This document shows, in pieces, positions 21,012 to 31,800 of a stretch of DNA of 64,000 nucleotides. The first letter of the stretch is position 1. Each line of letters opens with the position of its first letter. The stretch is from Komagataella phaffii GS115. Taxonomy: Eukaryota; Ascomycota; Pichiomycetes; Pichiales; Pichiaceae. The DNA is taken from assembly GCF_000027005.1 (NCBI RefSeq), contig NC_012963.1, positions 248,001 through 312,000 of the forward strand. The letters run 5' to 3'. Under the pieces are notes generated by a model. It worked only from the letters and a program-made list of their open reading frames with translations. It made no database searches and had not been told where the DNA came from. A program made the position numbers and the translations under genes.

Positions 21012-22202
21012 ATGAACAGTGATTTTGATTCCGTCGTATCTGGATCTGATGATGCAGAGCAATGTGTCTTTATAGGAGATTCGAAGTCTGACTCTGACTC
21101 AACGTATTCATCGCTGAATTTTTCAGGAGATCATCCAACCAAAACCCTAACGGAAGTATTGGCCTTAGAATACCAGAGGAACATGCTAAGGCTCTTCCAA
21201 TTAAGGCGGCATGTAAACAAGGCCATTTTGGAGGATTTCAACCTTGAATTTCATCCTGAAGTCGTTAACTGCACTGATAAACATCTTTTGCCGGACATGG
21301 TGTTTGAAATTCTGAAACAAGCCAACGATGAGTTCGTACGTAGAGAATATAGGTCAAAGTCTTCTGCGGGTCAGGTTTTCAACAAGAGTTCTCTATTCTT
21401 TGTGGACGTCAATTCTATTGCCAATTTGGAAATCAAGTTTACTGTGATTGACCACTTTAATACAGAAGTGCATACATATCTGGATCGGCTGTTTGGGGCT
21501 AAGATAACCAGGGACAGTCTAGCTGTTTTCAACCAAAAGATTGATGTTTTCATCCAGCATCATACAAAACTCTTGAGTGCTTACGAAATAGTCATATCCT
21601 CCGATCAGAACAGAGGTCTTTACATTCCCACAATTCCCAATCGTCACCCACCAAAACCTCCTGGACCGTTCATTATCAACGGGTCCCAGTCTCCAGGCCC
21701 TAACAGAACGCCCACCAAAGCAGCTGATAAATCACCTAACAAATCGCCTAACAAATCGCCTACCAAATCACCCCAGGTTAGCTCAAAATTCCAGTTTCTC
21801 AAACTGTCCAAACACTCGAGGACTAATTCAGCTGATCTCCACATATCCTCTCCCATAATGACGAGGGAACTACGAAACAAATCTACACCCAAGAAATCGA
21901 CAAGCTACACTGCATTAGGCGACACTTTATATCCAAAGTGCATCAATGAACTTTACATCACAATCCACACATTGACTAAACATTACGAAATCCTCAGGGC
22001 ATTATTCCCAGACTCAGACTTGGTCGTGTATGGTGAAACCTCCGAGTATCTTAAGTTCCAGCAAATCAAAATGTTGCTGCGTTTCACCTCACGATGTCTC
22101 ATGAAGTTCATAGTGACAGATTTCGGATTTCTACTGGCACAGTTCCTGGAAACTTTGGATAGCTACATAGCTACTTTAGTGGTTCCAGGTAGTAATGTTT
22201 AA
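21012..22202 (+). CDS. Unassigned fungal protein with SPNK repeats
   Basis: 396 residues. An acidic, Ser-rich N-terminus (1-45) is followed by a helical region (about 50-200, with EYQRNMLRLFQLRRHVNKAIL), a basic Pro/Ser/Lys linker (about 210-300) with tandem KSPNKSPNKSPTKSP repeats, and a second helical region to the end (ELYITIHTLTKHYEILRALF). Each SP step could be a proline-directed kinase site. No catalytic motif or membrane segment is visible and I do not recognise the family. The even composition and structured ends suggest a real gene, perhaps a cell-cycle or cytoskeletal phosphoprotein (inference only). Confidence 0.65.
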   Translation: MNSDFDSVVSGSDDAEQCVFIGDSKSDSDSTYSSLNFSGDHPTKTLTEVLALEYQRNMLRLFQLRRHVNKAILEDFNLEFHPEVVNCTDKHLLPDMVFEILKQANDEFVRREYRSKSSAGQVFNKSSLFFVDVNSIANLEIKFTVIDHFNTEVHTYLDRLFGAKITRDSLAVFNQKIDVFIQHHTKLLSAYEIVISSDQNRGLYIPTIPNRHPPKPPGPFIINGSQSPGPNRTPTKAADKSPNKSPNKSPTKSPQVSSKFQFLKLSKHSRTNSADLHISSPIMTRELRNKSTPKKSTSYTALGDTLYPKCINELYITIHTLTKHYEILRALFPDSDLVVYGETSEYLKFQQIKMLLRFTSRCLMKFIVTDFGFLLAQFLETLDSYIATLVVPGSNV

Positions 22203-22531
22203 TCACCCTTCCCCAAGACTTTATCGTGCAGGTGCTCGCCCTTCAGCCGTACCTAGTACCCCGTCGCGTTGCTCCTCGTTCTAGACTTCGTTAAATACAT
22301 AATAGTGCATCACTCAATATATTTACTGGCTGGCTCCTACGTGTTACGGTTTGCACACCAAACCTCTTTCTTTGTTCAACGAGAGACATCGGATAGAATC
22401 ACCAATAATACCCATACATCTTCTTTGAAGGCTCCCAAAAAACCGTGTCAAATCTTTTGTTCGAAAAATCGTTCAAAAATCCTCGTCCCTTTGAAACGAA
22501 ATCATTGCCACAGCCATAATAGTCAAACTAC
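22203..22531. other. Intergenic region before the BOI gene
   Basis: 329 bp of promoter and leader. A short plus-strand open frame from 22269 overlaps the BOI start and looks like chance. No motif stands out. Confidence 0.4.
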
Positions 22532-25357
22532 ATGTACAGCTCAAGGATATCCTCTCCAAATACTCCGGTTCAAGTTCCTGAGAATGGGACCGTGGTAGGG
22601 CAGCTATACCAGGTGATCAAAGATTTTAATGCTCGTCTGGGCGATGAGCTGACACTGACAAGAGGAGAACAAGTTGAGGTTATCAGCGACGATTCGGAAT
22701 ATAACGATGGTTGGTATCTCGGTAAAAACCTCTCCACTGGCCAGGTGGGTCTATACCCAAAAGACTTCACCAAGATAATTCAGAATGATAGTCACAGACC
22801 TTCGCTATTGAGGTCCAGATCTCGTAAGATGCAAAGTAGCAATAATTCATCCTTTACAAGTACCCCCAATTTTCAACCCTTCCCAAAATTTCCCAAGGCT
22901 TCTGGTACTCCAAACTCAGGTGGCAATAGTGTGAGCCAGGAGTTAGACTCAGTCTCAGAGTTACAGAATATGTCTCAAGGCAGCGAAGATTATACTTCCA
23001 CTACGGTAAATGGATCCGGCCTGGAGCAACGCCAATCTTCCGTCAAGAAAACTATGAATGACATTGATCGGGCGCTTGAAGAATTGACCGCCGAAAAGGC
23101 TTCAACCCCAAAGTTCTCCTCATCACCACTCAACAATAAGTTGAATCCGCTGGATGTCGAGCAGTGGACACCGGAAGACGTCACTACCTACTTTTCCTCT
23201 CTGAATTTTGATGTGCAGAGTGCAGGTCAGTTTGCAAGACATAAAATCAATGGGTCAATTCTTCTTCAACTAGAGCTTAGCTATTTGAAGGAATTGGATA
23301 TTCAATCATTCGGAACCCGTTTTGAAATTTTTAAAGAAATCGAAGAGCTTCGTCGATTACAGAAAAACTCCAGAAATATTAGAACACCACAACCCGAGAC
23401 TCCCAGGCATGATCAAAATTCCCACCCATTTACCCCTTACCATGAGCGAAAGCGTTCCCAATCAATGGATCAAGCATTTGCTACCCCCAACTATCCATTG
23501 AAATCTGTTAGCATTGCCCCGCCTCCTATATCCCCACCAAAACTCCCGCATTCCGCTGAATCATCTACTCCAGAAAGCCCTGGTGGTGACTTTACGAGCC
23601 CCAGAAGAGCTCCTGAACCCCCAATTGAACCACCACAAGTTGCGTATCGTTCATATCAGTTTGGGGCCAACCCTGCGACTCCTAATAATACCCAAACACC
23701 TCCACTTCTTCCTCATCAAAGAAAGTTTAGTCATTCCAGAGCTGCTTCATCATTATATACATTTGAAACCAACCATCAGAGAAACGTTTCTTCTGTTTCT
23801 CAACGATCCCAACTGCAAACTCCTGGGAGTAGAGTACATTCAAGAAACCCATCAGAGTCTCAGAGACGAAAATCCAGCGTGGATGTCAAAGATAAAGCTC
23901 ATAGACGTTATTCTTCTGTGTTTTCTTTTATGTCCAACAATGCTTCCACTCCTCATTTGAATCCAGATAATGAGCCAGTTTCTAAAAGAAGCTCTCTAAT
24001 TAATGCACTGACAAGCCCTTCAAAAATATCTCTTCTCAGGTATAAAGAGGCTAAGGGAAAGAAAAATGGTGCAGACGATTTAACAACATTTTCGGATGCA
24101 AACGATGACTCGAACTCGGCAGACACATCCGTATTGGAATTGAAATCACCTAAAATCAATCGAAGATCAGTATCTGCCAAAGAAAGCTCTAACAATAGTG
24201 CATCGATTACTTCTGATTTAGAAAAAGAATCCACGAAGAGAACTGTTTCTGATGTAAGACCAAAACCACTAACCAAAACTCTAACTTATCGAAAAAAGAG
24301 TCAAACTTCTGCCTTTCAGGAAGGAATAAGGATGGTCACCCCTCAGGAGGCATCAAAGACGGCCGACTTTTCAGGTTGGATGAGCAAAAAAGGTAGTCTT
24401 GGTCAATGGAAGCATAGATACTTTACTCTCCACCACACTAGACTTTCTTACTTCAGCTCTCTGAAAGATACGCAAGAGAAGGGACTAATTGACATCACTT
24501 CTCACAAGGTTTTGCCCAGCAAAGAAACGGATGACAGTTTCAGTGCACTGTATGCTGCCACAACCGGTAAAGGAAACTATTTTTTCAAACTTGTTCCACC
24601 AGCACCTGGATCCAGGAAAGGGTTGACATTTACCCAACAGAAAATTCATTATTTTGCCTTAGAAACTCGTGATGAATTAAGAAAATGGATGGCTGCTTTG
24701 ATGAAGGCAACAATTGAACTGGATGAAAGTATTCCTGTTATTAGTTCTTGTGCTACGCCAACTGTTTCTTTGGATAAGGCCCAGGAAATTTTGGCTCGAA
24801 ACAGAGAGTATGCCATGTTGAAAGATATGGAACTAGAGAAAGAAGGCAAGGCCTTGGACGAACGTGAAGGTACACCAAACTCCAAAGCACAAGATAAAGC
24901 TGGTGAAAACTCTTCTCTCAAAACTGATGATAATTTGGATGATTTTGGATTCATTACGCTGTCTCCAGTTGACCCTTCGCTTGGTTCTTTGACAGTTGAT
25001 GACAGTGCCAAAGGATTGAACGATTCCAAAGAAGCTTTGAGGAACAGTGGACCAGATGTTGACTCAGTTAATACATCTACTGAATCTCCTTTGATTACAA
25101 AGCCAAAAATGCGGATTTCGACTACTTCTCCTATGGCAACTGGTGCCCTGATTTCTCCAAAGTCAGTCCAAGGATCTTTTGATTCTGATGTTTCGTCACC
25201 CAGGACTCACTCATTACGACAGAACGGAAGGGCAACGCCCACAGTGACTATGCTGGAACCTCCTGTGATTCCAGGTCTGGATAAGAAAGAAAAAAATGGA
25301 TCTGGAATGCTTTCAGGAGTCAGAAGGGTTGTATCGAATAAAAGATTCAACAAGTGA
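22532..25357 (+). CDS. BOI2: Boi1/Boi2-type SH3-SAM-PH polarity scaffold
   Basis: 941 residues in the family's order: SH3 (22-84; ALYD-like start QVIKDFNARLGDELTL, then GWYLGKNLSTGQVGLYPKDF), SAM (about 206-276; VEQWTPEDVTTYFSSLNFD), a long Ser/Pro-rich linker with Pro-rich stretches such as PPPISPPKLP, and PH (about 611-722; FSGWMSKKGSLGQWKHRYFTL to ELRKWMAALMKA). Boi proteins bind Bem1, Cdc42 and phosphoinositides at sites of growth and activate exocyst-dependent secretion; they are required for bud growth. The two S. cerevisiae paralogues arose by genome duplication, so a single gene here is expected; the symbol is a choice between BOI1 and BOI2. Confidence 0.9.
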   Translation: MYSSRISSPNTPVQVPENGTVVGQLYQVIKDFNARLGDELTLTRGEQVEVISDDSEYNDGWYLGKNLSTGQVGLYPKDFTKIIQNDSHRPSLLRSRSRKMQSSNNSSFTSTPNFQPFPKFPKASGTPNSGGNSVSQELDSVSELQNMSQGSEDYTSTTVNGSGLEQRQSSVKKTMNDIDRALEELTAEKASTPKFSSSPLNNKLNPLDVEQWTPEDVTTYFSSLNFDVQSAGQFARHKINGSILLQLELSYLKELDIQSFGTRFEIFKEIEELRRLQKNSRNIRTPQPETPRHDQNSHPFTPYHERKRSQSMDQAFATPNYPLKSVSIAPPPISPPKLPHSAESSTPESPGGDFTSPRRAPEPPIEPPQVAYRSYQFGANPATPNNTQTPPLLPHQRKFSHSRAASSLYTFETNHQRNVSSVSQRSQLQTPGSRVHSRNPSESQRRKSSVDVKDKAHRRYSSVFSFMSNNASTPHLNPDNEPVSKRSSLINALTSPSKISLLRYKEAKGKKNGADDLTTFSDANDDSNSADTSVLELKSPKINRRSVSAKESSNNSASITSDLEKESTKRTVSDVRPKPLTKTLTYRKKSQTSAFQEGIRMVTPQEASKTADFSGWMSKKGSLGQWKHRYFTLHHTRLSYFSSLKDTQEKGLIDITSHKVLPSKETDDSFSALYAATTGKGNYFFKLVPPAPGSRKGLTFTQQKIHYFALETRDELRKWMAALMKATIELDESIPVISSCATPTVSLDKAQEILARNREYAMLKDMELEKEGKALDEREGTPNSKAQDKAGENSSLKTDDNLDDFGFITLSPVDPSLGSLTVDDSAKGLNDSKEALRNSGPDVDSVNTSTESPLITKPKMRISTTSPMATGALISPKSVQGSFDSDVSSPRTHSLRQNGRATPTVTMLEPPVIPGLDKKEKNGSGMLSGVRRVVSNKRFNK

Positions 25358-25406
25358 AATTATAGCTAATCTGTATAATACTGTATATTTAAACGAACTA
25401 AATACG

Positions 25407-27488
25407 TCAATGGTCGTTCATCTCTTCGTCGATGGTATCTATGGTTTGGATTCCCTCTAGTGATTCTTTCACGACGTGAGAGCCCTTAGGATCAAGATTC
25501 AATGCAATAGTCAGCTGTTTGATGGCGTCTGATTTTCTCCCCAGTTGTTTGTAAAGTTCTCCAAGAAGGAAGTGAACACTTGCTTCATCTGGAGCAAGCT
25601 TTTGCAGTTTCTCAAAGTCTTTGAGAGCTAAGTCGTATTGTTGGAGAGCTAAGAGAACTTGAGCTTTCTTGAAAAGTGCTAGCATAGACAAAGGTTGCAA
25701 TTTGCATGCAAAATCGTACTGCTTCAAAGAAAGCTCCCGTTTTCCTAACTTCTCAAGTACCATACCTACACAACAAGTTAGTATGACGTTTACAGGATTG
25801 ATATCAATAGCTTTCCTAAAGTGAAATTCTGCCTTTGTAAAGTCTCCAAGTTTGAGATGGACCATTCCTAAGCCATATAATGCATTGTAATGTCGTTTGT
25901 CAATAGATAGAGCATATCTAAAGCTTTCAAATGCATTCTCAAAAGAATCATTTGCAACATGTTCATGTCCTTGAAGAGTATAAGCATATGCAAAATTCTG
26001 GTCTAACTGGGTTGCTTTTTGGAAACATCTAACGGCCTCCTCGTTGTCCCTATTCAATGAGAAAAGGTTACCAATCGTGACCCATGTTTGAGGAGCATAT
26101 TTGTCTATTTGATAGAGCTCATGAGAAAGATAGCTCAACTCAGATTCTTTGTGCAGATGCCACAAAAGCGTAGAGTAATACTCCATATCTTCAACCCTCG
26201 TTCGGTCAATTTGTCTCAGTTTTTGAAAATAGAACTCAGATTGTTCATAGTTGACAATCTCAAAATGCAACCTTCCTAGCTTGGCCAGAACCCAGGGCAT
26301 ATCAACGACGTGCTCCGGTAAAGACGTGAAGAGTCTGATAGCTTTGAAGCAATCGTATTGACAAAATGCCTTGTAAGCTCTTGCAATTCGTCCGTAAAGA
26401 ACAATCAACTCGTTTTCACTCGTAACCTCATTAAAATTACGGAAGTCACTATTATTGTTTGGAGCAGGGGGCATGTTAGAAAAATTATAAGATCGCTTCA
26501 ACCATGAGTCTTTGTTAGTTTTGATGCTATCCATGTGAGTTGTATTATCGTTGTCATAAGTTGAAGGGGTACCTAAGCCAGAAATAGGTTGCATCAGCAA
26601 ACGAGACGTAACCTTGGAAGCTGAAAGTCTATTCGATCTTCTTGGAAATGAGCTTGATGTATTTGCTGGCGGCGGTTTGAATGCATCTGAAGTTACAGAA
26701 CTTCTAGTCTTTCTTGTAGGTGCTTCAGGGAGCTTGAGCTCTCGTACTTTTGGGGTAGTCAGGTTCTTGACTTTATTCTTGGAAAACTCCGGAGTGCCCA
26801 TAATATTAGATCTTCCGAAAAGAGATCGCCCCTTAGGTTTGGAGTCTTCTGGCTGTTTTAGTTCCACCGAAGTATCAGGTGCTATGCTCTCAAATAATTC
26901 ACTACCAGCTGGCGGATTCATCGAGAAGGTAGACGTGGGTTTGTATACTTTGCCAATTTTGATCTTGGCCCCTAACTTAGACAATTGCTCAAAAGCTTCA
27001 AAAAGAAAAGGGTTCAGTTCTAAAGCCTTGGAGTAGCACACCACAGTATTGACATCGTCATCCATAGAGGCATACAACTTGCCCAGCAAGTTATAAAAAG
27101 AAGGGATATCTGGTAACACACTCCGTTGATTTTCATTCTTTCCCAAATTGGATTCCATAGATTCTTCTGAGATGCCTTCTTCTCTGATAGTATCCAGTAT
27201 TTTCTGGAGCACATAAATTCCTTCTTGGGGATGTTCCAACTTTAACGCACACAATGCAAAAACATAAGCACATCCCATGTGCATTTTATTAGCAGTTAGA
27301 TTGTAGGCAGACTTGTAGAGACCCCTTCGATACAAAACAAGCCCGTGAAGATGTATCGAATCAAGGTTAGCAGGATTTTGAGCACACAAAATCTCCACGT
27401 TCAGTTGCGCCGAATCCAGCTGTTCATTATCTAGGCAATTATACACGATACCCCGCAGCTTCTGAATGTTGTATTCTTGGACGCTCAT
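25407..27488 (-). CDS. CDC27: Anaphase-promoting complex subunit Cdc27 (APC3)
   Basis: 693 residues. An N-terminal TPR-like dimerisation part (1-160; NCLDNEQLDSAQLNVEILCAQNP, LHGLVLYRRGLYKSAYNL) is separated by a Ser/Thr/Pro linker (about 200-350) from a C-terminal superhelix of consecutive TPRs (WVTIGNLFSLNRDNEEAVRCFQKA, YALSIDKRHYNALYGLGMVHLKLGDF, FRKAIDINPVN). Cdc27 is a scaffold of the APC/C arm that binds the IR tail of Cdc20/Cdh1 and Doc1 and so directs ubiquitylation of securin and cyclins. The linker carries several SP/TP sites as expected for Cdk regulation. S. cerevisiae Cdc27 is slightly longer (758). It converges with the BOI gene. Confidence 0.93.
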   Translation of the reverse strand: MSVQEYNIQKLRGIVYNCLDNEQLDSAQLNVEILCAQNPANLDSIHLHGLVLYRRGLYKSAYNLTANKMHMGCAYVFALCALKLEHPQEGIYVLQKILDTIREEGISEESMESNLGKNENQRSVLPDIPSFYNLLGKLYASMDDDVNTVVCYSKALELNPFLFEAFEQLSKLGAKIKIGKVYKPTSTFSMNPPAGSELFESIAPDTSVELKQPEDSKPKGRSLFGRSNIMGTPEFSKNKVKNLTTPKVRELKLPEAPTRKTRSSVTSDAFKPPPANTSSSFPRRSNRLSASKVTSRLLMQPISGLGTPSTYDNDNTTHMDSIKTNKDSWLKRSYNFSNMPPAPNNNSDFRNFNEVTSENELIVLYGRIARAYKAFCQYDCFKAIRLFTSLPEHVVDMPWVLAKLGRLHFEIVNYEQSEFYFQKLRQIDRTRVEDMEYYSTLLWHLHKESELSYLSHELYQIDKYAPQTWVTIGNLFSLNRDNEEAVRCFQKATQLDQNFAYAYTLQGHEHVANDSFENAFESFRYALSIDKRHYNALYGLGMVHLKLGDFTKAEFHFRKAIDINPVNVILTCCVGMVLEKLGKRELSLKQYDFACKLQPLSMLALFKKAQVLLALQQYDLALKDFEKLQKLAPDEASVHFLLGELYKQLGRKSDAIKQLTIALNLDPKGSHVVKESLEGIQTIDTIDEEMNDH

Positions 27489-27738
27489 GGCAGGGTTCTT
27501 GGGTGCTTCTGCTAGAGGAGGAGGCCCTTATACGATGTCTTTACCTTTGTCTTCCAGTGAAGAGTGATGGCAGGCCAAGATCAAGTCTGATAAATAGTAT
27601 CGCGAAAACATAAAGCTGGGCCAGAGAAATGATTATATAATCAGTAAACATAAACATTAGTAGTACATAAAGAAAAACTGAAACGCGGTCGGGTCGGTCC
27701 ATAGAGAAAAAAATACAGTGTAAAGAGGTTTGTTGTGT
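27489..27738. other. CDC27 promoter with TGATTATATAATCA palindrome
   Basis: 250 bp between the CDC27 start and the 3' end of SHO1. A perfect 14-bp palindrome, TGATTATATAATCA, lies at 27630-27643, 142 bp upstream of the CDC27 ATG. The same 14-mer recurs at 52024-52037. Its role is unknown. Confidence 0.45.
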
Positions 27739-28565
27739 CTAATGTAGGGTTTCCACGTAGTTGCTTGGACAGATTCCCAGCTCACCGGATTGTTTTTTAG
27801 CCTGCCACCATTTCCCTGCTGTGTCTTTCACTTTGAAAACTTCTCCCTGTTTGAGGGACAATTCATTGATATCCTCTGGGTTGGCATCGTAGTTGTAGAG
27901 TGCCCTTACTGTGATTGGATAATGGTCATCAGCAGATAGCTCATCGTCTGAGTCATCATGATTACCATAAGCATTTGAATCGACTCCCTTTTCTAGACCG
28001 GTTAGTTGGCCCGATGACATGTAGTTGGTATTCGTATTATTGATGTCATTAGGAGTGTATGTCCGATTGGGTTGAGGCGTGGTGAATGGGTTAGAACCCT
28101 GCTTTTCATGGAGAGCCAAGTGTACGCCATTCCGGTCTGTCGAGAATCCAGGAGCACTTTTCCAAATACTCTTGCTACAAGGACCGAGTTAGCAATGTCG
28201 GTACCATAGTAGAACAGCCAGATCAGGTTGATCATGGATAGCAAAATTGATCCAGCGGCCGCACAGTTTTTTGCAGACGTATTGGAGTAAACCAGAGAGT
28301 TTGCTGAGTTAGTGGTGTAAACGGTGGCAATAGCCAAGAATCCAACGATGCTCAGACGGTGTGGTTGGATGTCATCAACAATGTAGAGAACTGCGAGGAA
28401 AAGGATCACGAACAGCTCAAACACAATACCCCACCACGTCAGTTTGGGGAAGGATCCCTGGACATCCGCCACGATAGAACTGATAAACGTTATGATCCAC
28501 GACATGGCGGCCAGAGATAGGGACCCAGTGGCAAAGGGGTCGTTGATTATGTTTCGAATCGACAT
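27739..28565 (-). CDS. SHO1: Osmosensor Sho1 (four TM + SH3) with apparent frameshift
   Basis: Plasma-membrane scaffold of the HOG pathway that binds Pbs2 through its SH3. The 5' frame (ATG at 28565) encodes four transmembrane helices with the conserved FPKLTWWGIVFELF and VYTTNSANSLVYS blocks and ends its conserved part at LIWLFYYGTDIANS. The 3' frame encodes the linker (NYMSSGQLTGLEKG) and the SH3 (VRALYNYDANPEDINELSL to GICPSNYVETL). The two frames differ by one base: a base is missing between about 28190 and 28119, possibly in the short T4 run at 28158-28161. A branch-like TGCTAAC and TAG lie nearby, but no intron with a good donor restores the frame. Joined length is about 275 residues, shorter than in S. 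cerevisiae (367). The start at 28565 fits the family better than in-frame ATGs at 28703 and 28754. Confidence 0.88.
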
Positions 28566-28803
28566 CTTGAGGTTTGGTGGAGAAGGAACGAGGCTCAATT
28601 GGAAACTACAGGACATATAGGTACGTGTATCGGCCGCGAATACATTGCAGAATTCAAACAAACTTTCTTCTTGGAATGTGGTCACGTGATACTCTGGCTC
28701 CATATTCTTTCGTAATCGATTGAAGGGTAAGATGTTAAGAGGAGTAAAGTGCATAACGCAACCCCAAAACTTCTGAAGACGTTTTTTTTTTATTTCTTAA
28801 AGC

Positions 28804-31800
28804 ATGTCATTGTCTGATCCTGAGGACAGCCTAAGACGTCTACTTGTGAGTTTACCCTCCAATGTTAAGTACGATGCGGAGTCTTCGGTATTGAAAAGCC
28901 GACTGAACCTTGCTCTATATTTCTCGCTGACAAAGAGAGGTGAATATCTGGGTTCCTTGGTAACGGACTTGCCAATGGATTTGCCATCATCTTATTCCGA
29001 AATCTTAGAGGCTGAAGATGATTCCTACTCAAGATTGGCTGAATCAATGTACAAATGCCCTAACTATAAGCATCATGGAAGACCTTGTGCAAGGCAGTTC
29101 AAGCAAGGAGAGCCGATATACCGGTGCTACGAATGTGGTTTTGACGAGACTTGTGTAATGTGCATGCATTGTTTTAATAGGGAGCAACATCGAGACCACG
29201 AGGTTTCCATTTCAATTGCTTCGTCCTCCAACGATGGTATCTGTGATTGTGGAGATCCTCAGGCATGGAATATCGAATTACACTGCCAGAGTGAACTGGA
29301 ACAAGATGACCATTCAAGTTCAGAAGTTAATCCAGATTTTAAATCTGCTATAAGGGAAACAATGGATATTATTTTAGATTACATTTTGGATTGTACTATT
29401 CATTCTGCATCTATGCTTCCTGCTGTTCAGGACATGATGAAGGAAGACCCATCCGACTATGAAATGGCTATTCAATATGCTTCAGATAGTTCTTCTCTGC
29501 CCATTGAAAGATATGGAGTGGAAGACACGAATGTTCAGTCCTGGAACGTAGTCCTGTGGAACGACGAATTCCATAATTATGATGAGGCTATTGATTGCAT
29601 CCAGCAAGTTAGTAGATGTTCATTGTCTAAAGGACAAGCTGACGCTCAAAAGATTAATGATTTTGGATTTTCCATCATAAGAAGAAGTGAATCCTTGCCT
29701 TTACTGATAGAAAGGTGCGCCAAGGTTGAAGAATCCGGGTTTACTATTACGATTCTTTCTGATAGAGATGTTACCCGATTGATTATTATTGATACTATTT
29801 TTGATTGGTTATTGACTCTGTTAGAAATTTCAAGGCCGGAAATTCAGACTGCTATTAGAGAAAGTTTGTGTGAATCTCTTTTGGAAGAGTTTCATGCCGA
29901 CATTCACGAAGGAGATTTTTTCTACCGGGAAGATGAATATTCAGACACACGGGGTTTGCTGGATTTCAAAAACAGAATTCCAGCCCCATTGGTGGAGGAT
30001 GTAATGAACGAGTTGTCTATTGATGACTTGAAGAACAGAAAACTATCCAGTTTTCTTAATGAACAACCTTCAGCTCTAGTCGGCTCAAGAGTACAGTATT
30101 TCTTCTATATGGATCTGCGGTTCTGGAAAAAGGCAAGAAAATCTTTGAAATTGCTAACGACATCTGTTTTGGTTTCAAACTTGGAATACAAAAAGACTTT
30201 TTCTGAACAGTTTGTGAAAATATACTCGCATCTGTTGATATTGATGGCAAAGGAAGATAGAGAGTGGCTTCTCAGCAATGCGGGCAATGCTGTAGTACAA
30301 CTCTTTACATGTCCTAAAACATCTCTCCATTTATTACAACCACAATATTTCAGAAGCATCATCGTCCCCATCATTTTGTTGTTCGAATCTTATACTGGAA
30401 ACCATTTGCTGTGGAAACGACCATATCAACTCTTATCACGTAAGAAAGGTCTCAAATTTGGTTTAATGCGTTCTTTAACTGATCTAGTGACGTTAATCAC
30501 CACTGCCCATCAATCAGAAGAACATTTGGTACTTTTTCAGGGTAAGAACTTCATTTACATAATCATGCTTTTTAGGATGTTCCAGAGTGCCCTGACATTG
30601 GTCAGAAAGGAAGGAGAACATATTACCAGGGAATCCACTGAATTTTTAACCTACCTGCAAATATCTTACTACCTTAATGATGTCATCAAAGGTATTGTTG
30701 AAATTGCGCAGGTTCCTGAAATACGTAAACCTGAACATTGGAAAGTTGTGGAAACAAACATACAAATATTGGCCACTTTAATTTCATCAGAACCTTATAA
30801 GTTTCATATGGTGCACGAAAAACAACTTATTGACCATGACGTAACAAAGAAACCAACCTCTCTTATTAATCCATTGAATGGATTACTGTCTAACATGTTA
30901 ACAACCGTAAGGGCCAATTCTTTTTCATTTTTAACTCGTCAAGTTTCTCAGATTAATTTTTGGAGTATCAATCCCGAAGTCTCATTTTCAGATGATTTAG
31001 ACTATCTGAAACTCTCATCGAAGAGTTTAGAAGCAATTACTTTGAGTTCACAGATAAAAATTGGCCACTGGATTAGAAATGGATCCATGACTAGTAAACA
31101 AGCGCAATTGTACTGCACGAGGTTCACTCAATATGGTTACATAGCCGACGTTCATTTGAACCAACTTGCTATACTCGAAGAACGCGACGATGATCGTCTA
31201 TTATTAAACATTTTGGATAGATTCAATCTAATAGATTGGTTCTATAACGATCAGGACGTGCTTGGTACTGTTTTCGAAGAACGATCTTTTTACCTAATGA
31301 ATGAATTGGTTAAGTTTCTTTATAATATGTTTTCACACAGAGTTAACTTCCAGTTTGAATCAAATTTCACAGAGAAAACCCAGTATGAGGTAACGCAATA
31401 CATTTTATACACGCTTTGTAAAGGATCTTTGTCATTTTCAGATCTGACAGCCGACTTTCCTATCTCCGTGGAAGTTACTGTTTTTGACAAGATCCTTGAT
31501 GAGGTTGCTGTTTACGAAGAGCCCAAAACTATGAATGATTCTGGAAAGTATTCTATCAAGAAAAGTTATTACAAAAAGATGGATCCAATGTCTATTTATG
31601 TGGACTCGGGTGATTTCGATGATGTATCAACAGCGATAGTAAAGGAACTTTCAATTTTAGGAAAAATAAAAGAGGAGAATGTTGTAATTGAACCTCAGAT
31701 CAGTGGACCGAATGAATCCAACAGCCGTGTCTTGAGCAGATTGAAACGGTTCTTCATTAGCAAATCTGTAGTCAAACTGTTTTATAAATTGTTACAATCT

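Noticed and set aside
22269..22598. 109-codon plus-strand frame before the BOI gene
   Set aside because: Overlaps the well-supported BOI start and SH3 domain in another frame; composition looks random.
23514..23960. 148-codon frame inside the BOI gene
   Set aside because: Lies wholly within the Ser/Pro linker of BOI in another frame; no family match.
28170..28240. Intron at the SHO1 break (TGCTAAC branch and TTGTAG acceptor)
   Set aside because: Donors that restore the frame (GTTCTA for 41 nt, or GTACCG with a farther acceptor) are poor and the first would delete conserved TM4 residues; one missing base is simpler.
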